Shown piece after piece: positions 6,838 through 14,735 of a stretch of 64,000 bases of DNA. The notes below the pieces were generated by a model, which searched no databases, was not told where the DNA came from, and worked only from the letters and a program-made list of their open reading frames with translations. Every line of letters starts with the position of its first letter. Position 1 is the first letter of the stretch. The DNA comes from Desulfovibrio fairfieldensis (GTDB taxonomy: Bacteria > Desulfobacterota > Desulfovibrionia > Desulfovibrionales > Desulfovibrionaceae): positions 413,001 through 477,000 of the forward strand of contig NZ_CP014229.1 in the NCBI RefSeq assembly GCF_001553605.1. Direction: 5' to 3'. The position numbers and the translations under genes are program-made.

Positions 6838-8681
6838 TGGGCTACGCCAATCTGAACCAGTGCCTGGCGGATCTGGAGGCCCAAGGGCAGCTCCGGCGCG
6901 TGGATGTGGAACTGGACCCCTATCTGGAACTGGCCGCCGTGCAGCGCCGGGCATTCCGGGCCAAGGCCCCGGCTCTGCTCTTCACCAGAGTCAAGGGCAC
7001 GCGTTTTCCCATGCTGGCCAATCTCTTCGGCACGCGCGAGCGTTTGCGCTATATTTTTCGGGACAGTCTGCGGGCCGTGGACGCCGTGCTGGCGGCCAAG
7101 GCCGATCCCGCGGCGGCCCTGCGGCGGCCCTGGCGTTCGCTGGCCGCGCTGCCCGGACTGGTCCGCATGCTGCCGCGCGCGAAGCGGAACGGCGGCGCTC
7201 CGGTGCTGGAGTGCAACTGCAATCTCGCCGATCTGCCGCGCCTGACCTGCTGGCCGGGCGACGGCGGACCCTTCATCACCCTGCCCCTGGTCTATAGCGA
7301 AGACCCCTGCCGCCCCGGCCTGAACGCCTCCAATCTGGGCATGTACCGGGTGCAGCTGGCGGGCAACGCCTACGCGTCCGACGAGGCGGGCCTGCATTAT
7401 CAGATCCACCGGGGCATCGGCGCGCACCACGCCAATGCCATCGCCGGGGGCGTGGAACTGCCGGTGCATGTCTATGTGGGCGGCCCGCCCGCCCTCAGCG
7501 TGGCGGCGGTCATGCCCCTGCCCGAGGGACTCTCGGAACTGCGCTTCGCCGGTCTGCTGGGCGGACGCCGGGTGGAATTGGCGCGCGCCCCGGAGCTGCG
7601 TTTGCCCGTTCTGGCCGAGGCGGATTTCTGCATCAGCGGGCGTCTCGTGCCGGGCCTCAAGCCCGAGGGTCCCTTTGGGGATCATGTGGGCTACTACAGC
7701 CTGCGGCACGATTTCCCGGTGCTCAAGGTGGACGCCGTGTACCACCGGCGGGACGCGGTCTGGCCTTTTACCGCCGTGGGCCGCCCGCCGCAGGAGGATA
7801 CGGTTTTCGGCGACTTCATCCACGAACTCACCGCGCCCCTGGTGCCCCAGGTTTTCCAGGGCGTGCGCGAGGTGCATGCCGTGGACGTCGCCGGGGTGCA
7901 TCCTCTTTTGCTGGCCTTGGGCAGCGAGCGTTACACTCCTTACGAGGCGCGGCGCAGGCCGCGCGAACTGCTCACGGCGGCCCTGCATCTGTTGGGGGCC
8001 ACCCAGACCGCCCTTGCCAAATATGTGCTGCTGGCCGCGCATGAGGACGCGCCTGGCCTGTGCGCCCGCGACGTGCCCGCTTTTCTGCGTCACCTGTTGG
8101 AGCGGACCGACTTCAGCCGCGACCTGCATTTCCTGACCCGCAGTACCAGTGATACCCTGGATTATACGGGCTGCGGCCTGCACGAGGGCTCCAAGCTGAT
8201 CTGGGCCTCGGCCGGGGAAAAACGGCGCGAGCTGGGCCTGGAACTGCGCGGCGCTCCGGATCTGCCCGAGGGCTTTTCCGAGCCGCGTGTGGCCGGACCG
8301 GGCCTGCTGGTCGTGCGCGGCCCGGCGCACTCGCTGGAGCGCGGCGAACCGGACCCACGTATGGAGGAACTGGCCCGCCGCCTGGAAGCCTGGCCCGAGC
8401 GGGAGGCCTTTCCGCTGATGGCCGTGGTGGACGATGCCGCTTTCTGCGCCGCCGGGCTGGACAATTTTCTCTGGGTGGTCTTCACCCGTTCGGACCCGGC
8501 CACGGACAGCTACGGCGCGCATGCCCAGACACGCGCCAAGCACTGGTCCTGCGCCGCGCCCCTGGTTCTGGACGCCCGCCTCAAGCCCTTCCATGCCCCC
8601 CCTCTGGAAGAGGATCCGGCCGTCACGCGCGGAGTGGAAGCGCTGGCCGCGCCGGGTGGGCCTTTGCATGGATATTTTTAA
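6837..8681 (+). CDS. UbiD family prenylated-FMN decarboxylase
   Basis: A 614-residue member of the UbiD family, which use prenylated FMN to decarboxylate aromatic or alpha,beta-unsaturated acids. Seen: SNLGMYRVQL (165-174) and HYQIHRGIGAHH (187-198), which build the cofactor and metal site, and EGPFGDHVGYY, the catalytic Glu loop (the second acidic residue is Asp, as in many menaquinone-type members). The ATG at 6837 overlaps the NUDIX stop and has AGGGG upstream. A role in menaquinone synthesis would suit a sulfate reducer, but no mqn or ubiX gene is nearby, so the substrate is open. Confidence 0.88.
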   Translation: MGYANLNQCLADLEAQGQLRRVDVELDPYLELAAVQRRAFRAKAPALLFTRVKGTRFPMLANLFGTRERLRYIFRDSLRAVDAVLAAKADPAAALRRPWRSLAALPGLVRMLPRAKRNGGAPVLECNCNLADLPRLTCWPGDGGPFITLPLVYSEDPCRPGLNASNLGMYRVQLAGNAYASDEAGLHYQIHRGIGAHHANAIAGGVELPVHVYVGGPPALSVAAVMPLPEGLSELRFAGLLGGRRVELARAPELRLPVLAEADFCISGRLVPGLKPEGPFGDHVGYYSLRHDFPVLKVDAVYHRRDAVWPFTAVGRPPQEDTVFGDFIHELTAPLVPQVFQGVREVHAVDVAGVHPLLLALGSERYTPYEARRRPRELLTAALHLLGATQTALAKYVLLAAHEDAPGLCARDVPAFLRHLLERTDFSRDLHFLTRSTSDTLDYTGCGLHEGSKLIWASAGEKRRELGLELRGAPDLPEGFSEPRVAGPGLLVVRGPAHSLERGEPDPRMEELARRLEAWPEREAFPLMAVVDDAAFCAAGLDNFLWVVFTRSDPATDSYGAHAQTRAKHWSCAAPLVLDARLKPFHAPPLEEDPAVTRGVEALAAPGGPLHGYF

Positions 8682-8826
8682 GGAAACACTGATTCATGGT
8701 CTTTTTGCCCTCCGCCTGTGTCGGGCGAACTCCGTGCGGTGGTCGAATATGTTTGAATATGCTCCCTCCGCCCGGAGTTCGCCCTTCTTGGCGGAGAATA
8801 AAAATCTTCATTAATCAGTAGTTCCT
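8681..8826. repeat. Long-hairpin intergenic element, family A, copy 1
   Basis: The whole 146-bp stretch is one imperfect palindrome: AGGAAACACTGATT pairs with AATCAGTAGTTCCT at the far end, CTCCGCC with GGCGGAG further in, and CGGGCGAACTCCG with CGGAGTTCGCCC near the centre. The internal sequence aligns with the copy at 47122-47267 although the outer stems differ. It fills the gap between ubiD and nadE and may act as a transcript end. Confidence 0.75.
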
Positions 8827-8856
8827 TTATTTTTTAATCGCGGGGGAGGCCGTGGA

Positions 8857-10515
8857 ATGAAAATCGCCTTATTGCAGTGCAACAGCGTCACCGGCGACGT
8901 GGCCGGCAATCAGGAGCGCATTCTGGAGGCCGCGCGCCAGGCCGCGCGGGAAGGGGCGGATCTGTGCGTCACGCCGGAACTGGCCCTCTGCGGCGTGGCT
9001 CCCGGCCACTATCTGCGCGCCGTTGATTTTGCCGAGGGTTGCCGCACGGCCTTGCGGAATCTGGCCGAGGCCCTGAAGGACGGGCCGCCCCTGCTGGTGG
9101 GCGCGCCGGTGCCCAGCGTCTATGCCGCCGGTCTGCTCTCCAACGCGGGCGTGCTGGTGGACAAGGGCCAGTGGCAGGTGGCTTCGCGCAAGGTCTATCA
9201 GAATATGGGCCGGAATTCGGGCCAGGACGACGATGTGCGCTATTTCGACCGCGGGGTGTCTTGCGGCATCCTGAGCCTGGGCGGCTGGCGGCTGGGCGTG
9301 GTGCTCTGCGAGGACGCCGTGGCCGAGGACGGCGCGTTCTGGAAAACCCAGTACGCCAGTGGCCACAATCCGCTCATGGAGCTGGTCCAGCGCGGGGTGG
9401 ACGCCGTGGTGCACATGGCCGCCGCGCCCTATTGCGTGGGCGCGCAGGAGGCGGGCGAGCACATGCTTTCGCATGTGGCGGCCCGGCATCACATACATCT
9501 TTTTTCGGTCAATCCGGCGGGCGGCAACGACAGCCGCGTGTACAACGGCCAAAGTCTGGCCTTTGATCCCACCGGCCAGCTCCTGGCGCGCGGCAAGGCC
9601 TTTGCCGAAGACGTACTGGTGGTGGACACGGCCCGGGGGTCCGGCAGGGTGGAGGAGCTTTGCCGAAGCGCCGAGGAAGCCGGTTGGCGCGCCCTGACTT
9701 TGGGCACGCGCGACTTTGTGCGCAAGTGCGGCGCGGAACGAGCCATTTTGGGGCTTTCCGGCGGCATGGATTCGGCCCTGGTCTGCTGCATCGCGGTGGA
9801 AGCCCTGGGCGCGGACAAGGTCACCGGCGTGCTGATGCCCTCGCCGTACACCAGCGAGGATTCGCTGACCGACGCCCGTCGGCTGGCGGACAATCTGGGC
9901 GTGTCCACCGTGACCCTGCCCATTGAGCCTCTGATGCAAGCCTTTGAAGCGACGCTCAAGCCGGGCCTGGATCTTTTCCCGCCGTATGCGGGCGAGGTGA
10001 CCTTTGAAAACGTGCAGGCCCGCATCCGGGGCACGCTGCTGACGTCCCTGGCGAACCGGGCCAGGGCCCTGGTGCTGAACACCGGCAACAAGAGCGAAGG
10101 GGCCATGGGCTACTGCACCCTGTACGGCGACGCCGTGGGCGCGCTGGGGGTCATCGCGGATCTGACCAAAAGCCAGGTCTATGCCGTGGCCCGCTGGTAC
10201 AATGCCCACCGGGGCGCGGAGATCATCCCGCGGAACGTCTTTGACAAAGCGCCTTCCGCCGAATTGCGGCCCGGCCAGAAGGATGCGGACAGCATCCCCC
10301 CTTACGAGGAGCTGGACCCCATGCTGGAGGAACTGCTGGAGCCTGCCGCCCAGGGGCGGGACAAGCCCATGAGCGATGTCTGCCGCGAGGTACGCGACAA
10401 GCTGTTCCGGGCGGAATTCAAGCGCCGCCAGGAACCGTTGGCCCTGCACGTCAGCCGTGTGCCCTTCGGTGCGGGCTGGCAGGCGCCGGTGGCCGGGCGC
10501 TACCGGCTGCCGTAA
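8857..10515 (+). CDS. nadE: Glutamine-dependent NAD+ synthetase
   Basis: A 552-residue two-domain enzyme that amidates nicotinate adenine dinucleotide to NAD+. The N-terminal nitrilase-like glutaminase domain has the catalytic triad Glu41, Lys112 and Cys151 (VVLCED). The C-terminal NAD synthase domain has the PP-loop SGGMDS (301-306), VLNTGNKSEGAMGYCTLYGD and the KAPSAELRPGQ block that binds the substrate. GGAGG lies eight bases before the ATG. Length matches bacterial glutamine-dependent NadE. It follows repeat element A and precedes glpX by about 100 bases. Confidence 0.96.
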   Translation: MKIALLQCNSVTGDVAGNQERILEAARQAAREGADLCVTPELALCGVAPGHYLRAVDFAEGCRTALRNLAEALKDGPPLLVGAPVPSVYAAGLLSNAGVLVDKGQWQVASRKVYQNMGRNSGQDDDVRYFDRGVSCGILSLGGWRLGVVLCEDAVAEDGAFWKTQYASGHNPLMELVQRGVDAVVHMAAAPYCVGAQEAGEHMLSHVAARHHIHLFSVNPAGGNDSRVYNGQSLAFDPTGQLLARGKAFAEDVLVVDTARGSGRVEELCRSAEEAGWRALTLGTRDFVRKCGAERAILGLSGGMDSALVCCIAVEALGADKVTGVLMPSPYTSEDSLTDARRLADNLGVSTVTLPIEPLMQAFEATLKPGLDLFPPYAGEVTFENVQARIRGTLLTSLANRARALVLNTGNKSEGAMGYCTLYGDAVGALGVIADLTKSQVYAVARWYNAHRGAEIIPRNVFDKAPSAELRPGQKDADSIPPYEELDPMLEELLEPAAQGRDKPMSDVCREVRDKLFRAEFKRRQEPLALHVSRVPFGAGWQAPVAGRYRLP

Positions 10516-10617
10516 GCGGGGCCGGGGCGGAGCCACCGGGCTTTTCCCTTGAAGCCCGGCGCGCAGTGGAGTAAAATCAGTTCTCAAACAATGCAGTTCC
10601 ATCAGCTGGAGGATGTC

Positions 10618-11601
10618 ATGGCGGAAGCACCGGAGAAAAATCTGGCCCTTGATATTGTACGCATCACCGAGGCCGCGGCCCTGGCATCAGCCCGCTGGCT
10701 TGGCCGCGGCGACAAGGAGGCCGGGGACGGCGCGGCTGTGGACGCCATGCGCATCAGTTTTTCCACCCTGCACATCGACGGCATGGTGGTCATCGGCGAG
10801 GGTGAGAAAGATAACGCGCCCATGCTCTACAACGGCGAAAAGGTGGGCATGGGCGACGGTCCGCGTCTGGACGTGGCCGTGGACCCGGTGGAAGGCACCA
10901 ATCTGCTGGCCTACGGGCGGCCCAACGCCATTTCCGTGGTGGGCGTGGCCCCCAAGGGCAGCATGTTCGATCCCGGTCCCAGTTACTATATGCAGAAGCT
11001 GGTGGTGGCGCGCGAGGCGCGCGACGTTATCGACCTGGACGCGCCGGTCAGGGTCAACCTGGACAATGTGGCCAAAGCCATGGGCAAGAGCGTGCAGGAT
11101 CTGGTGGTCTTTGTGCTGGACAAGCCGCGTCACCAGCGCCTGATCGAGGAAATCCGCGCCGCCGGGGCGCGCATCCAGTTGCAGACCGACGGCGACGTGG
11201 CCGGATCGTTGATGGCTGTGGACCCGCGTTCCGAAGTGGACGTGATGATGGGCACGGGCGGCACTCCGGAAGGCGTGCTGGCCGCCTGCGCCATCAAGGG
11301 CATGGGCGGGCAGATTCTGGCCCGGCTGGACCCGCAGTCCTATGTGGAAAAAGAGGCTATCAACGAGACCGGTATAGATCTGCGCGAAGTGCTCACGGTC
11401 AATGACCTGGTGCGCAGCGACGACTGTTTCTTCGCCGCCACGGGCATTTCCGGCGGCGACTTTTTACGCGGCGTGCGCTACAGCGCCCGCCACGCGGTGA
11501 CTCATTCGCTGGTTTTGCGCGGCAAAACCGGCACACTGCGGTATGTGGAGTCCTATCACAATATGGACAGACTCTCTAAATTTAGTGCGGTTCGGTATTG
11601 A
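10618..11601 (+). CDS. glpX: Class II fructose-1,6-bisphosphatase
   Basis: A 327-residue phosphatase that converts fructose 1,6-bisphosphate to fructose 6-phosphate in gluconeogenesis. Metal and substrate motifs seen: GEGEKDNAPM near residues 60-70 and DPVEGTN near 90. The start at 10618 (MAEAPEKNLALD) aligns with family amino termini and has GGAGG five bases upstream; an in-frame extension upstream is not needed. The stop codon is followed immediately by the ATG of a small secreted protein. Confidence 0.95.
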   Translation: MAEAPEKNLALDIVRITEAAALASARWLGRGDKEAGDGAAVDAMRISFSTLHIDGMVVIGEGEKDNAPMLYNGEKVGMGDGPRLDVAVDPVEGTNLLAYGRPNAISVVGVAPKGSMFDPGPSYYMQKLVVAREARDVIDLDAPVRVNLDNVAKAMGKSVQDLVVFVLDKPRHQRLIEEIRAAGARIQLQTDGDVAGSLMAVDPRSEVDVMMGTGGTPEGVLAACAIKGMGGQILARLDPQSYVEKEAINETGIDLREVLTVNDLVRSDDCFFAATGISGGDFLRGVRYSARHAVTHSLVLRGKTGTLRYVESYHNMDRLSKFSAVRY

Positions 11602-12138
11602 ATGAATAACGGTTATCACAGAACGCCGACGTTGCGGCGTCGGCTTTTTCGGGCCGGGCTGGCTTTGGTCGCGGTGCTGGTCGCGACTCTGAGCCTGACG
11701 CCGGTCCTGGCCCAGGACGCCCTGGCGGCGCGCGCCGTCCAGAAAAAGGCCGCCCAGGCCGTCACGGTGTATGAGAATCAACCGCCGGTCACCGACAAGG
11801 AACTGGTGGGTTTTCTGGAAATTCTGCCCCGCTTCCGGGCCTGGGCCAAGGAGCATAAGGAAGAGGCCCATCCGGTCTTGCGCAACGGCAAGGCGGACTT
11901 CCTCTATTCGCCCCAAGCGGCGGAATGGGTGCGCGCCCAGGGCTGGGACCCGGTACGCTTTTTCTGCGTCATGGGCCGCATGGCCGCGGCCCTGGTCATT
12001 GTGGAAGAAGGCAACGACATGAGCGGCACCCGCCCGCGCGACATGCCCGGCGTCACCGAGGAAGAGCTGGCTCTGGCCCGTCGCCATCTGGGCACCATGC
12101 TCAAGGCCGGGGGCAATGCGCCGCCCATCAACAGATAG
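11602..12138 (+). CDS. Hypothetical exported protein
   Basis: A 178-residue protein with a clear signal peptide (basic LRRRLFR, then GLALVAVLVATLSLTPVLA, probable cleavage after VLAQDALA). The mature part is helical and charged, with no motif I recognise; segments such as LVGFLEILPRFRAWAKEH and FFCVMGRMAAALVIVEE suggest a small helical fold. It begins directly after the glpX stop codon and is likely co-transcribed with it. Function unknown. Confidence 0.8.
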   Translation: MNNGYHRTPTLRRRLFRAGLALVAVLVATLSLTPVLAQDALAARAVQKKAAQAVTVYENQPPVTDKELVGFLEILPRFRAWAKEHKEEAHPVLRNGKADFLYSPQAAEWVRAQGWDPVRFFCVMGRMAAALVIVEEGNDMSGTRPRDMPGVTEEELALARRHLGTMLKAGGNAPPINR

Positions 12139-12343
12139 AATTCGCTTATTTCAAAGGTGAATTGCTTCAGAGCGGATTACCTTTGAAATGCTGCGCATTC
12201 CAGAGGTAAAAACACGCTTACTTTGCCGCTTGGCTATGTTGTCCTCGTCCGTAACGCTCGAAGACTCGCTAACGGGAGAGGCAACAGCGCAAATAAATTG
12301 CGCTTCGGCTTCGTAGCAGAAGCACTGCTCTCGCAGCTCCCTT
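12139..12343. repeat. Palindromic repeats, family D, copy 1
   Basis: The stretch begins with ATTTCAAAGGT and ACCTTTGAAAT as an inverted pair around GAATTGCTTCAGAGCGG. It then carries GCTCGAAGACTCGC (12256-12269) and GCGCAAATAAATTGCGC. The GCTCGAAGACTCGC block recurs at 44602-44615, and the AATTTATT/GCGCTGTT block recurs inverted at about 47040-47075. No gene is visible. Confidence 0.55.
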
Positions 12344-12490
12344 AGGGTCTGTTAACACTATAGAATTTTTGTTCGCCTGCAAGGAAGATAAATCTGCTTT
12401 GAGGGAGTGTACTCTTCTGGTACTCGACCGAAAAAGCAGGTGAAATCTGACGCGGCAGGAGGGCAAAAAGGCATAGCGTTAACAGGCCCT
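12344..12490. repeat. Long-hairpin intergenic element, family A, copy 2
   Basis: Ends AGGGTCTGTTAACACTAT and ATAGCGTTAACAGGCCCT are inverted repeats, and the body folds back as one imperfect hairpin of 147 bp. On the minus strand the centre carries GTACCAGAAGAGTACACTCC, identical to the block in the copies at 46732 and 62752. It is followed by the short GAGC motif (TAGAGCATTTCAACC). Confidence 0.8.
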
Positions 12491-12540
12491 AGAGCATTTC
12501 AACCTTGAAATTCCCTGACTTCCGCGTCTGATCGCGGCGT

Positions 12541-12589
12541 AAGCCAAGAGAGCCGCTTCGGAACACATCCGGAGCGGCTCTCTTGGCTT
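12541..12589. terminator. Strong stem-loop terminator between convergent genes
   Basis: An 20-bp stem (12541-12560 with 12570-12589, one G-T pair) has AGCGGCTCTCTTGGCTT as its right arm. It lies between the plus-strand glpX unit and the end of the minus-strand GT-C gene, so it can serve both directions. T-runs are weak (TTCTTGTGTT on plus). Confidence 0.75.
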
Positions 12590-12607
12590 CTTGTGTTATG
12601 GAATAAA

Positions 12608-14695
12608 TCAGTTGGCGGAAGAGGGCGCGGCGGGCGCGTTTTCCTGTTCCTCACTTTGCGGCAGCGGTTGGGGAACGGCCTCGGGCGTTGCCGCGGGCGC
12701 GGGAGCGGTCGTCTGTTCCGGCCCGGCTTCGCGCGCGGTTTCCGGCAGGGGCTCGACGGCTTGCGGCGTTTCCGGCTGTGTTTCAGGCCGGGCGGCCTCG
12801 GGCTGCGCTGTCGGTTCCGGCGCGGGTGTGGTATTCTCCCGTGCCTGGTCCGAGGCCTGGTTCGGGGCCTGGTCCGGCAGAGTTGCTTCCGGCGCGGCCG
12901 GGACGGGCGGCGTGCCTTCTTCCTGCGGCGTCGCGGGCGCGGCGGGCGTCACGGCGTTTTCCGGCATGGTCGGCATCCGGATGTCCTGGAGGCGGCTCAG
13001 ATGGGCCTCAGGCAGGGCCGCCAGCTCCGGCGCGAGCATCAGGGCCGCCGGCTGGGTGAGAATCACGGCCACCAGAGTGCAGAACAGCAGCGCGCCGCCC
13101 GGATGGTCCCGCCGGATAAAACGGGTCATGGCCACGGCGGCCAGCAGGCAGAGCGTGCCGAGCACGGGCAGGGCCCTGAGCCCCAGAATCATTTCGCGTT
13201 GTTCCGGGCTGAGGGGCCAGGAGAAAAAGCGCGCCATCCAGTCCAGGGAAAAGCCGAAGCTCGCCGCTACCAGAGCCATGCCCGCGTGCAGCAGGCAGAG
13301 AGCCGCGATGAGGTAAAACAGGCGGCTGCCCAGATGGGGCAGGCGCAGCAGGGCCTTGCCCAGCAGGGGCGCGGCCAGGCAGGCCAGGCAGACTGCCACG
13401 CTCTGGAGCTGCGCCATGGGCATGAACAGGCTCAGCAGACAAGCCAGCACCATACCTATCCAGACAAAGGCCGAACCGGCGCGTTCCGCTCGGGAGGCCT
13501 TGAGATCGCTCCAGGCTGAGCGCAGCACCCGTTGCCAGGAAACGCAGACCACCATGCCGATCCAGGGCACGAGGCCCAGACCGGCCACGGACAGGGGCAG
13601 CCACCAGCGGGCGGTCACCGGGCCGTGCCATTGCCTCACTGTGGCGAACAGGCCTTGCATATAGCCTTCGGCGTTGGTCCAGAGGATGATCCCGCCCAGC
13701 CAGAGGGCCAGAAGCAGCAGAAGGAGGACAAAGCCGGTCAGGGCGTCCAGAGCCTGGGCCCGGCGGAAGGTGGCCCGCCAGAGCAGGAAGAGGGCGCTGG
13801 CGAGCAGGGGCAGCAAGAGATGGAAGAGCCCGCCGGTCAGGCCTGCCAGACCGGCCAGCACAAAGCCCGCCGGTAGGTAGAACCAGGCGCGTTGCGCCTG
13901 CCAGCCCCGGCAGAAGCAGATCAGGGAGAAGAGCAGCAGCGCGGCCGCCAGAGCCGCCGGACCCGTGAAATGGGCCAGAGGCGCGAAAATAGGCATGCAG
14001 AGCAGAATCAGCCCGGCGGCCAGGGCCGCCTTGGAGTCGAAGCCCGCCGCGCGGCTCAGGCCCCAGACGCCCAGCAGAGCCAGGGCGGCTGCCAGAGCCC
14101 CGGACAGGGGAAAGAGCAGGGCGGGCGGGAGCAGCGCGGCAAGGGAGGCCAAAAACCAGGTGAAGCCCGGCCACTGCGCCGCCAAACCTGCCGCCGACTC
14201 TGTTGCCAGGCCCGCCCCTGGGGCCAGCCATTGCCCGTCCTGTTGCGCGTGCAGGAATATCTGGATGTTCCGGACCTCTGCCGGGCAATACAGGGCATCG
14301 CCCCGCCAGCCCTGCCAGAAATCCGGCCAGGCCTGGGCCGCCAGCACTGCCAACAAGACCAGGGGGCCCAGACAGCAGAGGGTCTGGAAGAATTTTTCGG
14401 CCCGGCCCGCAGGCGGGACCGGCGCGGCCTGTTTTTCCGCGCGCGACGGCACATGGCCGCCATTGCTCTTATCGGCGTGCGCGTCATTCGGCGTTGCGGC
14501 AGCTTCAGGCTGACCGGCAACGGCGTCCTGTCCGCCTGGTCCTGTCTGTTCCGCCTGTTCGGGCGTGCCCGCGGCGGCGGATGTGTCATCCGGCTTTCCG
14601 GCCCGCGTGGTCTCCGGAGCGGCGTCGGGCATGGCGTCCGTCCTGCTCTCCGGAGAAGCGTCCGGGGAAGGGGTGGGGGCTTTGTCTGAAGTCAT
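12608..14695 (-). CDS. GT-C-like multi-pass membrane protein with Pro/Glu-rich tails
   Basis: A 695-residue membrane protein from the ATG at 14695 (AAGGAG six bases upstream). An N-terminal cytoplasmic tail rich in Ala, Pro, Asp and Glu (about 1-95) is followed by roughly a dozen hydrophobic helices, then a C-terminal Pro/Glu/Ala tail of about 120 residues. The first loop after TM1, PAEVRNIQIFLHAQQDGQWLAP, resembles the loop of ArnT/PMT (GT39/GT83) glycosyltransferases, where DExRYAEIA carries the catalytic acid; here the aspartate is missing. It follows a GH13-like lipoprotein by 40 bases in the same operon. It may be a degenerate or variant lipid-linked sugar transferase; substrate unknown. 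Confidence 0.7.
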   Translation of the reverse strand: MTSDKAPTPSPDASPESRTDAMPDAAPETTRAGKPDDTSAAAGTPEQAEQTGPGGQDAVAGQPEAAATPNDAHADKSNGGHVPSRAEKQAAPVPPAGRAEKFFQTLCCLGPLVLLAVLAAQAWPDFWQGWRGDALYCPAEVRNIQIFLHAQQDGQWLAPGAGLATESAAGLAAQWPGFTWFLASLAALLPPALLFPLSGALAAALALLGVWGLSRAAGFDSKAALAAGLILLCMPIFAPLAHFTGPAALAAALLLFSLICFCRGWQAQRAWFYLPAGFVLAGLAGLTGGLFHLLLPLLASALFLLWRATFRRAQALDALTGFVLLLLLLALWLGGIILWTNAEGYMQGLFATVRQWHGPVTARWWLPLSVAGLGLVPWIGMVVCVSWQRVLRSAWSDLKASRAERAGSAFVWIGMVLACLLSLFMPMAQLQSVAVCLACLAAPLLGKALLRLPHLGSRLFYLIAALCLLHAGMALVAASFGFSLDWMARFFSWPLSPEQREMILGLRALPVLGTLCLLAAVAMTRFIRRDHPGGALLFCTLVAVILTQPAALMLAPELAALPEAHLSRLQDIRMPTMPENAVTPAAPATPQEEGTPPVPAAPEATLPDQAPNQASDQARENTTPAPEPTAQPEAARPETQPETPQAVEPLPETAREAGPEQTTAPAPAATPEAVPQPLPQSEEQENAPAAPSSAN

Positions 14696-14735
14696 GGCGT
14701 CGCTCCTTGCTGCAAGGGTGGATGCTTTTAAAATA

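Noticed and set aside
6705..8669. A 654-codon minus-strand frame opposite the UbiD-like gene
   Set aside because: Shadow of a real gene in high-GC DNA; no ribosome site and no recognisable domain.
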